This document shows positions 31,666-41,682 of a stretch of 64,000 bases of DNA, piece after piece. The position numbers and the translations under genes were made by a program. Within the stretch, counting starts at the first letter, position 1. The number at the start of each line of letters is the position of its first letter. Location: positions 11,286,501 to 11,350,500 of the forward strand of contig NC_072798.1 in assembly GCF_028583425.1 (NCBI RefSeq). Reading direction: 5' to 3'. This stretch comes from Eublepharis macularius (lineage: Eukaryota > Chordata > Lepidosauria > Squamata > Eublepharidae). The notes beneath the pieces were generated by a model that was not told the origin of the DNA, made no database searches, and was given only the letters and a program-made list of their open reading frames with translations.

Positions 31666-34349
31666 TCAACTTCCAGCCAGTTTTGCTATTTGAAATGAGC
31701 CCTCCGGTTCTACAGTTGGGTGTTTAAAGGGGAAAAGTTGTGATTTTATATAACAGGTCTCTTCTCATTTGAAATGGGAGAGCTGGTTTCCTGTAGGAAA
31801 ATCAAGTGGAAGTCAAAGGGTTAAATTCCCTCTTCTTTCCCTGCATATCCCTTAGGCAAATTGAGGCTGCATACTGAAATCAGTATTGTAGGGATGGACC
31901 CAGACACTACATGACCTTTGTCTAATTTGTTTAAAACTCCAGCTGGCATATAACCTGCCTGACCCCTTTGAATAGGGCTGGAGGTGGTTGCTCTTGCTCT
32001 TAGATTAACTTGAAATGTATGTAGACTTGCATCTTGAATGCCTGCTCCGGCTTTCATTTCAATATTTTAATGTCCACTGGGATTATTACAGCGCAGACAA
32101 CCCACAGGCCAACCACATAAAACAGAATGCTAAATGAAACCAAAGGCCTAAGTTGGCTTGGCCCAAAGTAAATTAAATCCCCACTTCTTGCCAACATTAT
32201 TTGCAATTGCAAACTGCTGGGATTCTAAACACTGACTTACAATTTATTTCAACCAACAGAAAGCGGGGGGGGGGGGGCGGTTCGAAGGAATTAAACAGAC
32301 ACCTTTCCTCTCCTGTATGCAGAGACAATTTGGAGTCATCGTATTATCACAGAATCCGCCCCCCCCCCTCTCATGTCTACAGTAACAGGAGTCACTGCCA
32401 GCAGGGAGACTGTTTTGAATTGTGCCTCTTAAATTAACATAACCCATTGCAAAAGAAGGGGGAAAAGAGCCAGAAAGTTGGGTCATTGCAAGCAAAGGAG
32501 GAGGGGGGGGGGTTGGAAAGCATGGAAGGAGAGTGGGAGAACATCATGAGGTCCTGTTTGCTTTAAAGATCTAAAGCAGTGCCCGGAACAGCCTAACCAG
32601 AGGGAAAGAAGATTCTCAACTTTGAAAGCAGAGCAAAATAGTCATGAGAAAAAAACCTCTGCGAACGATTGCTCGCACAGTCCAGAGCCTTTGAATTTGC
32701 GATCTGTGCTTGTTCCCTAAGAAAGCAAAAGCGGACGGTGTTCATAAAGAGACCTTGGATTCAGAGCTGTGCTCGGAATACAGTGGACAGCAAAAAAGGG
32801 TCAAATTGGAACAGTTGCAGTAAATTACAAGGACTATATATGTGGGGGTTTTTTTAAAAAAAGGAGGGACCTTGGCAAGTGATGATAGAGCAGTGAAAGT
32901 AGGACTTTGCCAGCTTGTATAACAAGGGAGAAAGAGCTAGACAAGTTCTTATCAGCTCGAAAAGTAGGAAGAACTGTTGCTTTAATTCCTCCTCCCCCCC
33001 CCCACAACTGCCTGTTTTCATTCCTGCTCAGTAAGCAGAGAGAGGGAGGGCTGGTTCCTTCATAGTGGCCAGATACCTCTGCAGTTGTGAATTTGTGTCT
33101 TTTAATACAATGGTTTCTATCCTCTCTGATCTGGACCCACTGAAAAGCTGGAAAGTTTTAAGGTAGGCCTGTTTCTTCTCTTTTTTTCTGGGCTGAACTT
33201 CTGTGTGTCCATGAACGTGGGAACTCACAGCCCCCTTGGAATATAAGGGGATTTCAGGGAATGCATGTATGGGATCAGGCTGTAGTTGTCTTGGTGTCCC
33301 CCCCCCTTCTTTTAACCCCAAATGAACTGCAGCTTGGGAGAGGAAACCACAACGTGAAGCCCTAGGTTTAAAGAAACAAATAAAGAGGAGTTTCTAGTAA
33401 TTGAATCATTTTAAAGACAAGATTGAGGTGGAAGGGGAAAAAAACTTTAAGCAGATGTTCTAGCAAGGGCTCAAGGGACAACTCAAAAAATACATTCCTT
33501 AAATGCAGCAAGGAAAAGTTTGCCTTTTATTATTTGAAAGTGTTTTTTATCTAGAGCTGTATTTATCTAAAGCTGTAATAAGTTTAGCACCAGTTAACAC
33601 GGCTGGATGTTGGAAAAAACACTTGCTTTGCTGGAGAGAGGATTTTAGAAGAAACTTCTGCATTTAGGAGCTGATGCATATTTAGCATTGAAGGGAAAAC
33701 GGGGTTCTTTCCCTTTTTTTGTGATGTATGGAATACTTCGGAGCTCACTTTATGTAAGGCAAGAGTATAATCTTCAAAGACTGTAGGTTCCTTATCTCCC
33801 CCCCCCCTTCATGTATAAAGCCAATTGGAGCTCTTGCGACAGCTCTGAAATGCCAATTAAATTATTTTGTGATGTTAGGAAGCTTTTTAAAATAAAAGAA
33901 ATGCACTGCTTTCTCAAAGTTTTTGGATGGCACTACAACAATTGCTTGTATTTCCTGGGGAACAACTCCTTCCTCCAGTGGAGAAATTTAAGTTCGGTTA
34001 ACTCTTGAGGAGTTCATCTCATTTAGAAAGGGTTTCAGTGCTGACTGCTGATCTTTCTTCCACTGAATTTATCAGATGAAATGCTCTAGTTCTGTGGCCT
34101 TGTTAATGGACAGAAGAATGCAAAAACTATTTGGTCTTAAAACGTGGCCTGCGTGCTAATTGCAGCCAGTTAAAAGAGCAAGTGGGAAACTTGTTGTCGG
34201 GGAGAGTTTGTGTGTTTAGTACAAGAGGAAAGGTCTTGAAACTTGCCAGTTTTCAGAAGTACCCATTCGTCAGGAATGCACAGATGCTGCATGGAATTTA
34301 TCATTATCAGCCCTGATGTCCTGAGAAGCTTATGCATATTTGGTAAATT
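31666..34349. other. longest repeat-free segment (about 2.7 kb)
   Basis: None of the window's families occurs here. It carries unusual homopolymers: G runs at about 32266-32277 and 32504-32513, C runs near 32358-32367, 32993-33003, 33299-33307 and 33798-33807. It is purine-rich around 32530-32960. A possible splice donor context TTTTAAGGTAGGCC occurs at about 33157. No convincing coding exon. The lack of insertions could mean selective constraint (regulatory element, untranslated exon) or chance. Confidence 0.4.
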
Positions 34350-34578
34350 TCATCCTGCACTGGGATAATGATAAGAGTGTCATGCTATTAGAATCTGGGA
34401 GACACAGATTCCAAATTCCCCCTCTGCCATGGAGGCAGGCTAGGTGACCTTGGGCCAGTCACATGCACTTGGCCTAACCTACCTCACAGGGTTGTTGTGA
34501 GGATAAAACAGGAGAGTGGAATGATGTGAGTGCTCTAGGTCCCCAAGGAGGGAAAAAGCAAATGAAGTAAAGAAACAA
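34350..34578 (+). mobile_element. tRNA-derived SINE, second subfamily
   Basis: CTGCCATGGAGGCAGGCTAG, CTTGGGCCAGTCAC, AACCTACCTCACAGGGTTGT and AAATGAAGTAAAGAAAC tail; the head is diverged. Confidence 0.8.
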
Positions 34579-34593
34579 ACATTTTGTGGTCAA

Positions 34594-34845
34594 AGCCACT
34601 TTGGTGTAGTGGTTAAGAGTGGAGGACTCTAATCTGGAGAGCCGGGTTTGATTCCCCACTCCTCCACCTGAAGCATGGGGTGGCGTGGGGCCAGTCACAG
34701 CTTCTCAGAGCTCTCTCAGCCCCAGCCACCTCACAGGGTGTTTTGTTGTGGGGATAATAATGACTTACTTTGTAAACTGCTCTGAGAGGGTGTTTAGTTC
34801 TCCTGAAGGGCGGTATATAAATTAAATGTGGTTGTTGTCAGGTCC
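34594..34845 (+). mobile_element. Sauria-like tRNA SINE
   Basis: AAGCCACTTTGGTGTAGTGG, GGTTTGATTCCCCACTCCTC, CTCTCAGCCCCAGCCACCTC and GGGCGGTATATAAATTAAAT. It directly follows another SINE in the same direction. Confidence 0.88.
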
Positions 34846-35034
34846 AAGCTAATTTTGAAAGGTTTCCTGTTTCTGCTTCTAGCCACATGTACAAACATCT
34901 ACAAGAGGTACTAGACTTGCTCCATTGTGGGCCAGGAAAGTAATTTATTTGGGACTTACTTTCCACATGTGTTGCGGTTACCCTGGAGCTTGATGATCAC
35001 TTTTTAAAGAGGCCCTGTTGTTTTAACAGCATCC

Positions 35035-35569
35035 TAGAGCCAAGCTACAAGTGACGCCTGACACAGGTTGGACGCTTGTCAGCTTCCCTCAAGTTTTGAT
35101 GGGAAATGTAGGCGTCCTGGTTTTACAGCTTGGCTCTCCATTACAGCGGCAAGACCAGGACGCCTACATTTCCCATCAAAACTTGAGGGAAGCTGACAAG
35201 TGTCCAACCTGTGTCAGGCGTCACTTGTAGCTTGGCTCCTAGGCTTGCCAGATCCCCTTACCCTCCCCAGCAAGAGGGGGGCATCTGGCACTTACTAGCT
35301 TAAAAAACTTTGCGCCAGGCCAATTCTTTAAGAAAAAGCCTGTTTGGGGCCCAAATTGTCTCCAAATGAAGCACAGGAACATGCCGGTGCGGTGACATCA
35401 CTCCCGGAAGTGCTGTCACCGTGCCCCACCAAGAACGTCCCCACTGTGGGCTCGCCTGGGAAGTGTTTTGCTTCCCAAGCTTATTCCCCACACCAGCCAG
35501 GAGACTAGTGGCAGGGGGCGGCGGCTGGAATCGGGGATCTCCGGCACCCACCAGGGCCTGGAAGCCCTA
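35035..35569 (+). mobile_element. GC-rich hAT-like element hosting a 202-bp MITE at its tip
   Basis: Its left end TAGGCTTGCCAGATCCCC is cut at the CTA by the MITE at 35037-35238 and continues at 35239. The right end is CTGGAAGCCCTA. The flanks CAGCATCC (before) and AGACATCC (35570-35577) share GCATCC/ACATCC. The interior has GGTGACATCACTCCCGGAAG. The MITE therefore came later. Confidence 0.7.
35037..35238 (+). mobile_element. 202-bp palindromic MITE, CTA duplication
   Basis: GAGCCAAGCTACAAGTGACG to CGTCACTTGTAGCTTGGCTC, flanked by CTA (35034-35036, 35239-35241). It is the same length as 11595-11796 with only about ten differences, and has the same loop orientation. It looks like a recent copy. 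Confidence 0.92.
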
Positions 35570-35728
35570 AGACATCCTGACATTCAAGATTTGAACAGGT
35601 GAAACTATTCATGGCGCAGACAGTTTTGCTGCTGCAAATAAAACCCTCCCCCAATCGAAGCATACTAAATAGGGAGTAGGTCTTATTCAGCTTGGTGGGA
35701 CTTATTTCTGAGTAAACATACTTAAGAC
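35570..35728. repeat. short palindromic repeat copy
   Basis: About 35655-35720 carries GGAGTAGGTCTTATTCAGC and GGTGGGACTTATTTCTGAGT then AAACATACTTAAG, matching the family at 500-592 and 635-716. Confidence 0.5.
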
Positions 35729-35969
35729 CAGGGCTTTTTTTCAGCAGGAACGTGGTGGAACGGAGTTCCGGAACCTCTTGAAAATGGTCACATGGCTGGT
35801 GGCCCCGCCCCCTGATCTCCAGACAGAGGGCAGTTGAGATTGCCCTCTGCAGCGATCTAAACTCCCCTTTGTCTGGAGATCAGGGGGCGGGGCCACCAGC
35901 CATGTGACCATTCTTGCTGAGGGCAACCCACTGAGTTCCACCACCTCTTTTCCCAGAAAAAAAGCCCTG
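35729..35969. mobile_element. 241-bp hAT-like foldback, CAGGGCTTTTTTT ends
   Basis: CAGGGCTTTTTTTCAGC to AGAAAAAAAGCCCTG, flanked by CTTAAGAC at 35721-35728 and 35970-35977. CCCCTGATCTCCAGACAGAG and its complement form the hairpin. It is shorter than 29837-30159, lacking part of one arm. Confidence 0.92.
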
Positions 35970-35977
35970 CTTAAGAC

Positions 35978-36470
35978 CATGATGGATAGATCAGTGACCA
36001 CAATGGCAAGGCAGATTTCCTATGCAGTAGGCATGAATTTCTGTCCAACCCATAAACATTCACATTTATTGCAGTCTTGCAAAAAGATGTCCTTGGGGGC
36101 TGCCCCATACTAAGCTGCAGAGTCAGAGCTGTCGTTCCCTCATCATCCTTCTTTTGCTCTTAAACCGACAAATGGGTGGTCACTGAATGAAGCGCAGTCT
36201 GGAGTTGCCTTGCCCTCTCCAGTTGTCGATCCCTAGTGCACAACCTTGAAAATCAGAAAATAAGAATCTTTTTCAACGCCCCTCCAGATCAGGATGCACG
36301 CCTTGTTACTCAGATATACTTCCTCTACATGTGGAGGTTCTATTTAGCTATTGATGTCTTTTTTTTCCTCCATGGATGTGTCTAATCCCACTTTGGAAAG
36401 GATTAGCTTCAAATACACATTTCCATACATTAAGGGACAGGACATTTTGTAGGAAGTCTGGTACAACATC
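35978..36470. other. single-copy stretch
   Basis: No repeat or exon recognised. Confidence 0.4.
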
Positions 36471-36955
36471 AGTTTCCCTTCCATTTAAGCCTCACCACAT
36501 CGACCCTGTGAGATAGAATAAGCTGGGAGAGAGTGATGGCCCAGAGTTTCCCAGTGTGCTTCAATTGCAAAGTGAGTATTTGAATCTGTTTCCTAAATCC
36601 TACAGAGAGCCCCGTGGCGCAGAGTGGTAAGCGGCGGTACTGTAGCCCAAGCTCTGCTCATGACCTGAGTTTGATCCTGGCGGAAGCCAGGTTCAGGTAG
36701 CCGGCTCAAGGTTGACTCAGCCTTTCATCCTTCTGAGGTTGGTAAAATGAGTACCCAGTTTCCTGGGGGTAAAGAGTAGATGACTGGGGAAGGCAATAGC
36801 AAACCACCCTATAACAAAAGTCTGCCAAGAAAACATCGTGATGTGACCCCTCCCCCTCTATGGGTCAGTAATGACTTGGTGCTTGCACAGGGGACTACCT
36901 TACCTTACCTTCCTAGATCCTAGTCTGACCCTCTAACCATTATGCAACATTGTTT
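36471..36955 (-). mobile_element. old SINE interrupted by a younger SINE
   Basis: CATCGACCCTGTGAGATAGA and TGAATCTGTTTCCTAAATCC at 36471-36602 are the body and box B side. CTAGATCCTAGTCTGACCC and AACCATTATGCAACATTG at 36912-36955 are the head. A second SINE lies between. Confidence 0.75.
36603..36911 (+). mobile_element. tRNA SINE of a third type with (ACCTT)n tail
   Basis: CCCCGTGGCGCAGAGTGGTA head, box B-like GAGTTTGATCCTGG, then CAGCCTTTCATCCTTCTGAG, GGGGAAGGCAATAGCAAACC and TGACTTGGTGCTTGCACAGG with an (ACCTT)n tail. CCTAAATCCTA (36592-36602) and CCTAGATCCTA (36912-36922) are an 11-bp duplication with one change. Confidence 0.88.
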
Positions 36956-38036
36956 TTTCTCTTATGTAATAGCCAAGAGCAGAACTCAGAAAAGAAATGA
37001 CAGCCCCACCCCCCAACATCCTTTTCAAATTAATTCGTACTCTTTGATATTTCATGCAGGTGAAATTAGAAGTACAGTGTACAGAAACAATGACAGCAAC
37101 ATACAACATGCTATAGGGGAGGGTTTTTTCATGCTGAAACTGGAATATAACTCTGGGTTGTTTAAACATACAGGGATGATTTAAAGAGGTCATTTCTAAC
37201 ATCATGATGCTAGGCAACAACGTATATACCACGTGTTCCAGAAGAGCTATTCTGGGAACATTGCAGTGAATATATAAAAACTTTTTTATGGGGCTGCATC
37301 TTTATCCCTCGGTTACAAAAAAAATCCGGTTATGCCTTGTGCAGATGAACAGGGAAAGCAAAAAATCAGATTTGGGGCCTAAATATTTTTATCCTTAGGA
37401 AAGCCCCTCCTGTTCCAAAAGCTGAGTCATACCTTTCCTGGAACTCAAGGCAGGTGAAAAATTCCACTTTTAAAACTGGAAGCGATATTTGATTCTATAC
37501 AAAACAAAACGCTGGATTGAGATTTGGGGGACGAGAATAAACGGTAAGACTTCTGTTGCTTCAATCTAAAAAGAGAAAAAGTTCCTTACGTTCAGCCTTC
37601 TCGTTTTGGATCCTGTCAAAAGGTATCAGCTCTCCCTGTTTTTCAGGCTTCAACTTTGGCAACTGGCAAGCCAGAGGAGCATCCCAAATTAGATTGTTTG
37701 GTGTTTGCTGCATTTTACTACAGTTTCCTTTATGGCAGCAGTTTTGCTTTACACGATTTAGTAGCTGTTTTTGATCTAAAGGACATGAGAGGCCTGGAAG
37801 GGATAGATTGGGAATGGATTATTTATCTGCAAGTTGTAACTTTTGCCCCAGATCTTCCAAATACTTTTTATGTTTTTGAACTACAGTGCAATCCTAAATA
37901 GAGTTAGAAGGGGTTAAGGGCTTTCATACTCTTTAAGCTTAAAGGGACTATGAAAGAGCTATGCTGCCTTCCTAGGTCTTCCTCCCAAAGGAAGTCGGAA
38001 ATGGCTAGAGATGCTACTCTCTATTCCCTGAAGGTG
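36956..38036. other. mostly single-copy stretch
   Basis: A short palindromic repeat piece (CAGTGCAATCCTAAATAGAG) lies at about 37885-37960. No exon recognised; the open frames at 37556-37901 overlap each other and have no domain. Confidence 0.4.
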
Positions 38037-38050
38037 GTACGGCTGCCAAC

Positions 38051-38771
38051 TAGAGATGAGCATGAACAGCAATACAAACAAAAAAAGCCACAAACAGCCC
38101 AATCTGCTGTTCGTGAACAAGCTGTTCATGAGGCCCCACTCTAAGCGAACAGGTGGTCATTGCAAGCCTCGTTCATTATTCGTTGCTGTTCGTCAAGCCA
38201 GACAGTCTGGCACCTGCAATCAATTCCCTTGGCAACTTAGGCAGGGATTGTCTGAACTCCTGCTGTTGCCCTGGAAACCCCAATCTAAGCCCAATTTAGC
38301 TTGATAGCCAGGTCTTCCTTTCAAGTGTGGAGCTCCAAATTTGTTACAACAAGGGAGCAAAGAAAAGGGGGGAGGGGGGCTCCCAGCTCTGACTTTGCAG
38401 ACAGCGGAGAGACAGTTGCTGTTGGCATTTTGAGAGAGAGAGTGCATTGGAGCTTGAATTTTCTTTGTGTGTGGTGGGATAGGGATCTACCCGTTCAAGT
38501 TCCAGGGCTGCTGCCAGGCTCTGGGCCAACCTATTATTTATTACTGGTACCTTTCCTGCTGCCTGCTCAGGTAAGGTTTCTGGGAGTGGTGCAGTAGGGA
38601 TCTTGACTTGGATGATGGCTGGAGGAGAGCCTGCTGGCCCCCACGAACAGCCAACCATGAACATGTTCATGAACAGGACCATGTTTGTGGTTGTTCGTGA
38701 GTCCCTGTTTGTGGATGGCAACGAACAACTAACATCATGTTCAGTTTTTTTTCTGTTCATGCCCATCTCTA
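38051..38771 (+). mobile_element. 721-bp hAT-like element, TAGAGATGGGCA family
   Basis: TAGAGATGAGCATGAAC to TTCATGCCCATCTCTA, flanked by CTGCCAAC at 38043-38050 and 38772-38779 (perfect). It has a single interior unit of about 118 bp where the 853-bp copy has two. The open frames at 38301-38597 and 38344-38778 mirror those of the other copies and are not genes. Confidence 0.93.
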
Positions 38772-38877
38772 CTGCCAACTTTGGGTTGGGAAAATACTAG
38801 AGATTTGGGGGTGGAGCCCGAGGAGGGTGGAATTTGAGGAGGGGAGGCACCTCAGCAGGGTATAATGTAGAGTTGCC

Positions 38878-39283
38878 AAGTCACCATACCCTCCTGGTGG
38901 GAGGAGATATTCACAGGCAGTAGGCTCTTTCCACACGTGCAAAATGCACATGCCCCTAGCATGTCACTTCCAGGACTGACGTCATCACACCAGCTGCGGG
39001 AGTGCTCCCGCACTTTGGGAATCTTCAAGAATCGGCCCGTTTGAGGCCAGAATCAGCCCCAAGTGAAGCGCGGGCGCACTCCTGTGGCTGGTGCGATGAC
39101 ATCATTTCTGAAGTGTTATCATGCCTGTTGGAAGTGTGTGTACCACACTTAGGCCTAGGGTGCTTGCTGGTCATAGGTGATTTTCACGTGGCCTGCAACC
39201 TCCTGCTGGTTGCTGGTGACCTTCAGGCAGACGGGCCAACTGATGGGAGGTTGCCCGCCACCAGCAGGCACCTGCAATCCTTA
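38878..39283 (+). mobile_element. 406-bp GC-rich hAT-like element
   Basis: TAGAGTTGCCAAGTCACC to CACCTGCAATCCTTA, flanked by GTATAATG (38870-38877) and ATATAATG (39284-39291), one change. It has CCAGGACTGACGTCATCAC and GATGACATCATTTCTGAAG. Confidence 0.85.
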
Positions 39284-39429
39284 ATATAATGCCATAGAGC
39301 CCACCCTCTGTAGTAGCCATTTTCTCCAGAGGAATAAATCTCTGTCACCTGGAGATCAGTCGTAGTTCCAGATCTCCAGGCCCCAGCTGGAGGTTGGCAT
39401 GGCTAGCATGTGGGGAGGCACCATAGTGT

Positions 39430-39625
39430 GTAAAATCAAAAAGAGTCCAGTAGCACCTTTAAGACTAACCAACTTTATTGTAGCATAAGCTACAGGCATC
39501 TGACAAAGAGAACTGTGATTCTCGAAAGCTTATGCTACAATAAAGTTGGTTAGTCTTACAGGTGCTACTGGACTTTTCTGATTTTGCTACTACAGACTAA
39601 CATGGCTAACTCCTCTGCATCTATG
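39430..39625. mobile_element. Penelope-like foldback repeat, 10-bp duplication
   Basis: AAGAGTCCAGTAGCACCTTT and ACTAACCAACTTTATTGTAG, then the inverted arm ACAATAAAGTTGGTTAGTCT and GGTGCTACTGGACTTTTC, ending with ACTAACATGGCTAACTCCTC. ACCATAGTGT flanks both ends (39420-39429, 39626-39635). The ribozyme-like core is CTGACAA (39500-39506), with the conserved G changed to A, and GAAA at 39524-39527. Confidence 0.82.
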
Positions 39626-39745
39626 ACCATAGTGTTGTTCCCTTTTGTTGCTGTCCTCTTCCAGTTGATTAAGTTTTCCTTGTTTTTTAAGGTCTTACAT
39701 TCCTTCAGTCAGCCCTCCTTCCTTCACTATGTTTTAATTGCTGTT

Positions 39746-39968
39746 TAGGGTTGCCAACCTCCAGCTGGTGGCTGGAGATCTCCCAGGATTCCAACTGATC
39801 TCCAGGCCACAGAGATCAGTTCCCTGGAGAAAATGGCTGCTTCGTAGGGTGGACTGGACTCTATGGCATTATACCCCATAGAGGCCCCTCCCCTCCCCAA
39901 ATTCCACTTTTTCCAGGCTCTACCCCACAAATCTCCAGGAATATCCCAACCTGGACCTGTCAACCCCA
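39746..39968 (+). mobile_element. type A element
   Basis: TAGGGTTGCCAACCTCCAGC to CTGTCAACCCCA. The body is GGAGAAAATGGCTGCTTCG and ATTATACCCCATAGAGGCC. Flanks TTGCTGTT and TGTTTGTT agree at five of eight positions. Confidence 0.82.
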
Positions 39969-39984
39969 TGTTTGTTTTTGTATG

Positions 39985-40130
39985 TGTATTTTAGATTTGG
40001 TTTTAATGAAGCATTTTGGATTGATTTTAGCGATGTGTATTTATTATGTATGTTTTTTTAATTTTTTAGCCACCTTGGTGGCCCTGCAGAGAGCAGAAAG
40101 GCAAGGTATACACTTTGTAAATAAATAGAA
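39985..40130 (+). mobile_element. LINE or SINE 3' tail
   Basis: TTTTAGCCACCTTGGTGGCC, AGAAAGGCAAGGTATACAC and TGTAAATAAATAG follow the layout of the window's CR1/L2-like ends. Confidence 0.45.
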
Positions 40131-40342
40131 AGCAGCAAAAGAGAAATGTAGGACATGAGGGATTGTCCCAGAGACCCCTGAAGAACTGCAGAAGCCTCTG
40201 GGATGATCTTTGTTTCCTAGTTGAAGTAGCATTGGGACAAACAGTTGAATGTTGTTTAATATTCTGTAGCTTCCTAATGGCTCTCCAAGCAGGAAATCAG
40301 AGGGACCTCTGATTGCTTGATTGTAATGGGTGGACTGCATAT

Positions 40343-40597
40343 AACAACAACAACAACAACATTCGATTTATATACTGCCCTTCAGGATGACTTAACGCCC
40401 ACAGTTTACAAAGTTTGTTCTCATTATCCCCTCAACAAAAATCACCCTGTGAAGTGGGTGGGGCTGAGAGAGCTCTGAGAGAGCTGTGACTGACCCAAGG
40501 TCACCCAGCTGGCTTCAAGTAGAGGAATGGGGAATCAAACCGGGTTCTCCAGATTAGAGTCCTGCCGCTCTTAACCACTACACCAAACTGGCTCTCT
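40343..40597 (-). mobile_element. Sauria-like SINE, near full length
   Basis: ACAACAACAACAACATTCGA tail, TCACCCTGTGAAGTGGGTGG, GGGGAATCAAACCGGGT and the head complement CACTACACCAAACTGGCTCT. Confidence 0.9.
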
Positions 40598-41682
40598 CAA
40601 CTCGGTACTGAGATCTTTTTTGGTCCTTAGCAGGCATCCAGCTTTGCTGATCTTTGGTACTGGATGGGCTTGAAAAAGCTACTTGTGTCTGTGTTTGTTC
40701 AGAGACCCCTGAAACATACTGATACCCTCGGTATTCTGCCTTTGCATGAACAGAAAGTGACATCTATAGTGTGATATATTTTTATCACTCTTTTGCACCT
40801 GTGTTTCAGGAAAACTCCTTGCAGATCGCTGGGAGGTCATTCTTGCCCAAACTTGTTACTAAGACCTGCCCCCCCCCAACACACATAAAAAGTGTAGGAA
40901 GTTGTAGCCTGCCCAACATTTCACTTCTTAAAAAGAGGACACAGATTAACAGTTCCCAAACTGTTCTCTGCAGTTCATGCGTTTAATTTGGGTGGAAGCG
41001 AACATCCATTGAAGGATGAGAGGCTGATTGAGCAATACGTCAACAATAGCCCTTGAGTCGCTAAGGATTTCAGTTCCAGTTTTACTTTTTAACTGAAAAG
41101 AAGTTGCAGGGAAAGACCAGTGAAGGTTCTACGAAGGATTTCAGCCAGCATTTTTATGCCAGGTTAGCCGAACTGTTGATTTCCCCCCTCCTTTCTGGTT
41201 GAAAATGGTGGTCTCTGGAGTTTCACAGCTGGATTCATGGAAGATAATTGCAACAACAGCTTGTTTTTCTTATGAAAAGTGATAGGGATGGTGGGGGGGG
41301 GGTTGGTTGGTTGAAGTCCAGTGCCCTACACTGAAAAGAGATGTTTCAAAGAAATGCATGATTCAGCCGGGAGAAACGAGCTTTGTGTAGGTTGTTATTT
41401 GTTAGGGAAATCCACACGGAATGAGGAGGGAACCACTGAGTATTAATTGCTGCATGCTCCAATACTTCCTATTTACTTGGGAGAGTTTTCTGACCTCCGT
41501 TTCTATTTTATCCTTAACTTCTGGGAACACTGCCTTAATTTAGTACAAGTTGCTTGAACTATTTTCATCCTTCATTATCAGCTTGTTCTCCCTAGGTGTT
41601 AAATCTTTTAGTCAATGTATTTTGTCTCTATTGCTCATTTAGGAAAATTCATGTACGTGAACACTAAGGCATCATGCAAGGC
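40598..41682. other. single-copy stretch, no gene seen
   Basis: C run at 40870-40877 and G run at 41293-41301. No repeat family or exon recognised. Confidence 0.45.

Larger units (their letters stand above)
38037..39410 (-). mobile_element. type A element interrupted by two other elements
   Basis: Three pieces make one copy: TACGGCTGCCAAC (38037-38050), TTTGGGTTGGGAAAATACTA to CAGGGTATAATG (38780-38877), and CCATAGAGCCCACCCTCTG to GGAGGTTGGCATGGCTA (39292-39410). The gaps are exactly the 721-bp element and the 406-bp element, each with its own duplication. Confidence 0.88.

Noticed and set aside
33100..33180. Untranslated first exon ending at TTTTAAG|GTAGGC
   Set aside because: A single donor-like match with no acceptor, transcript or promoter evidence; kept only as a note for the repeat-free segment.
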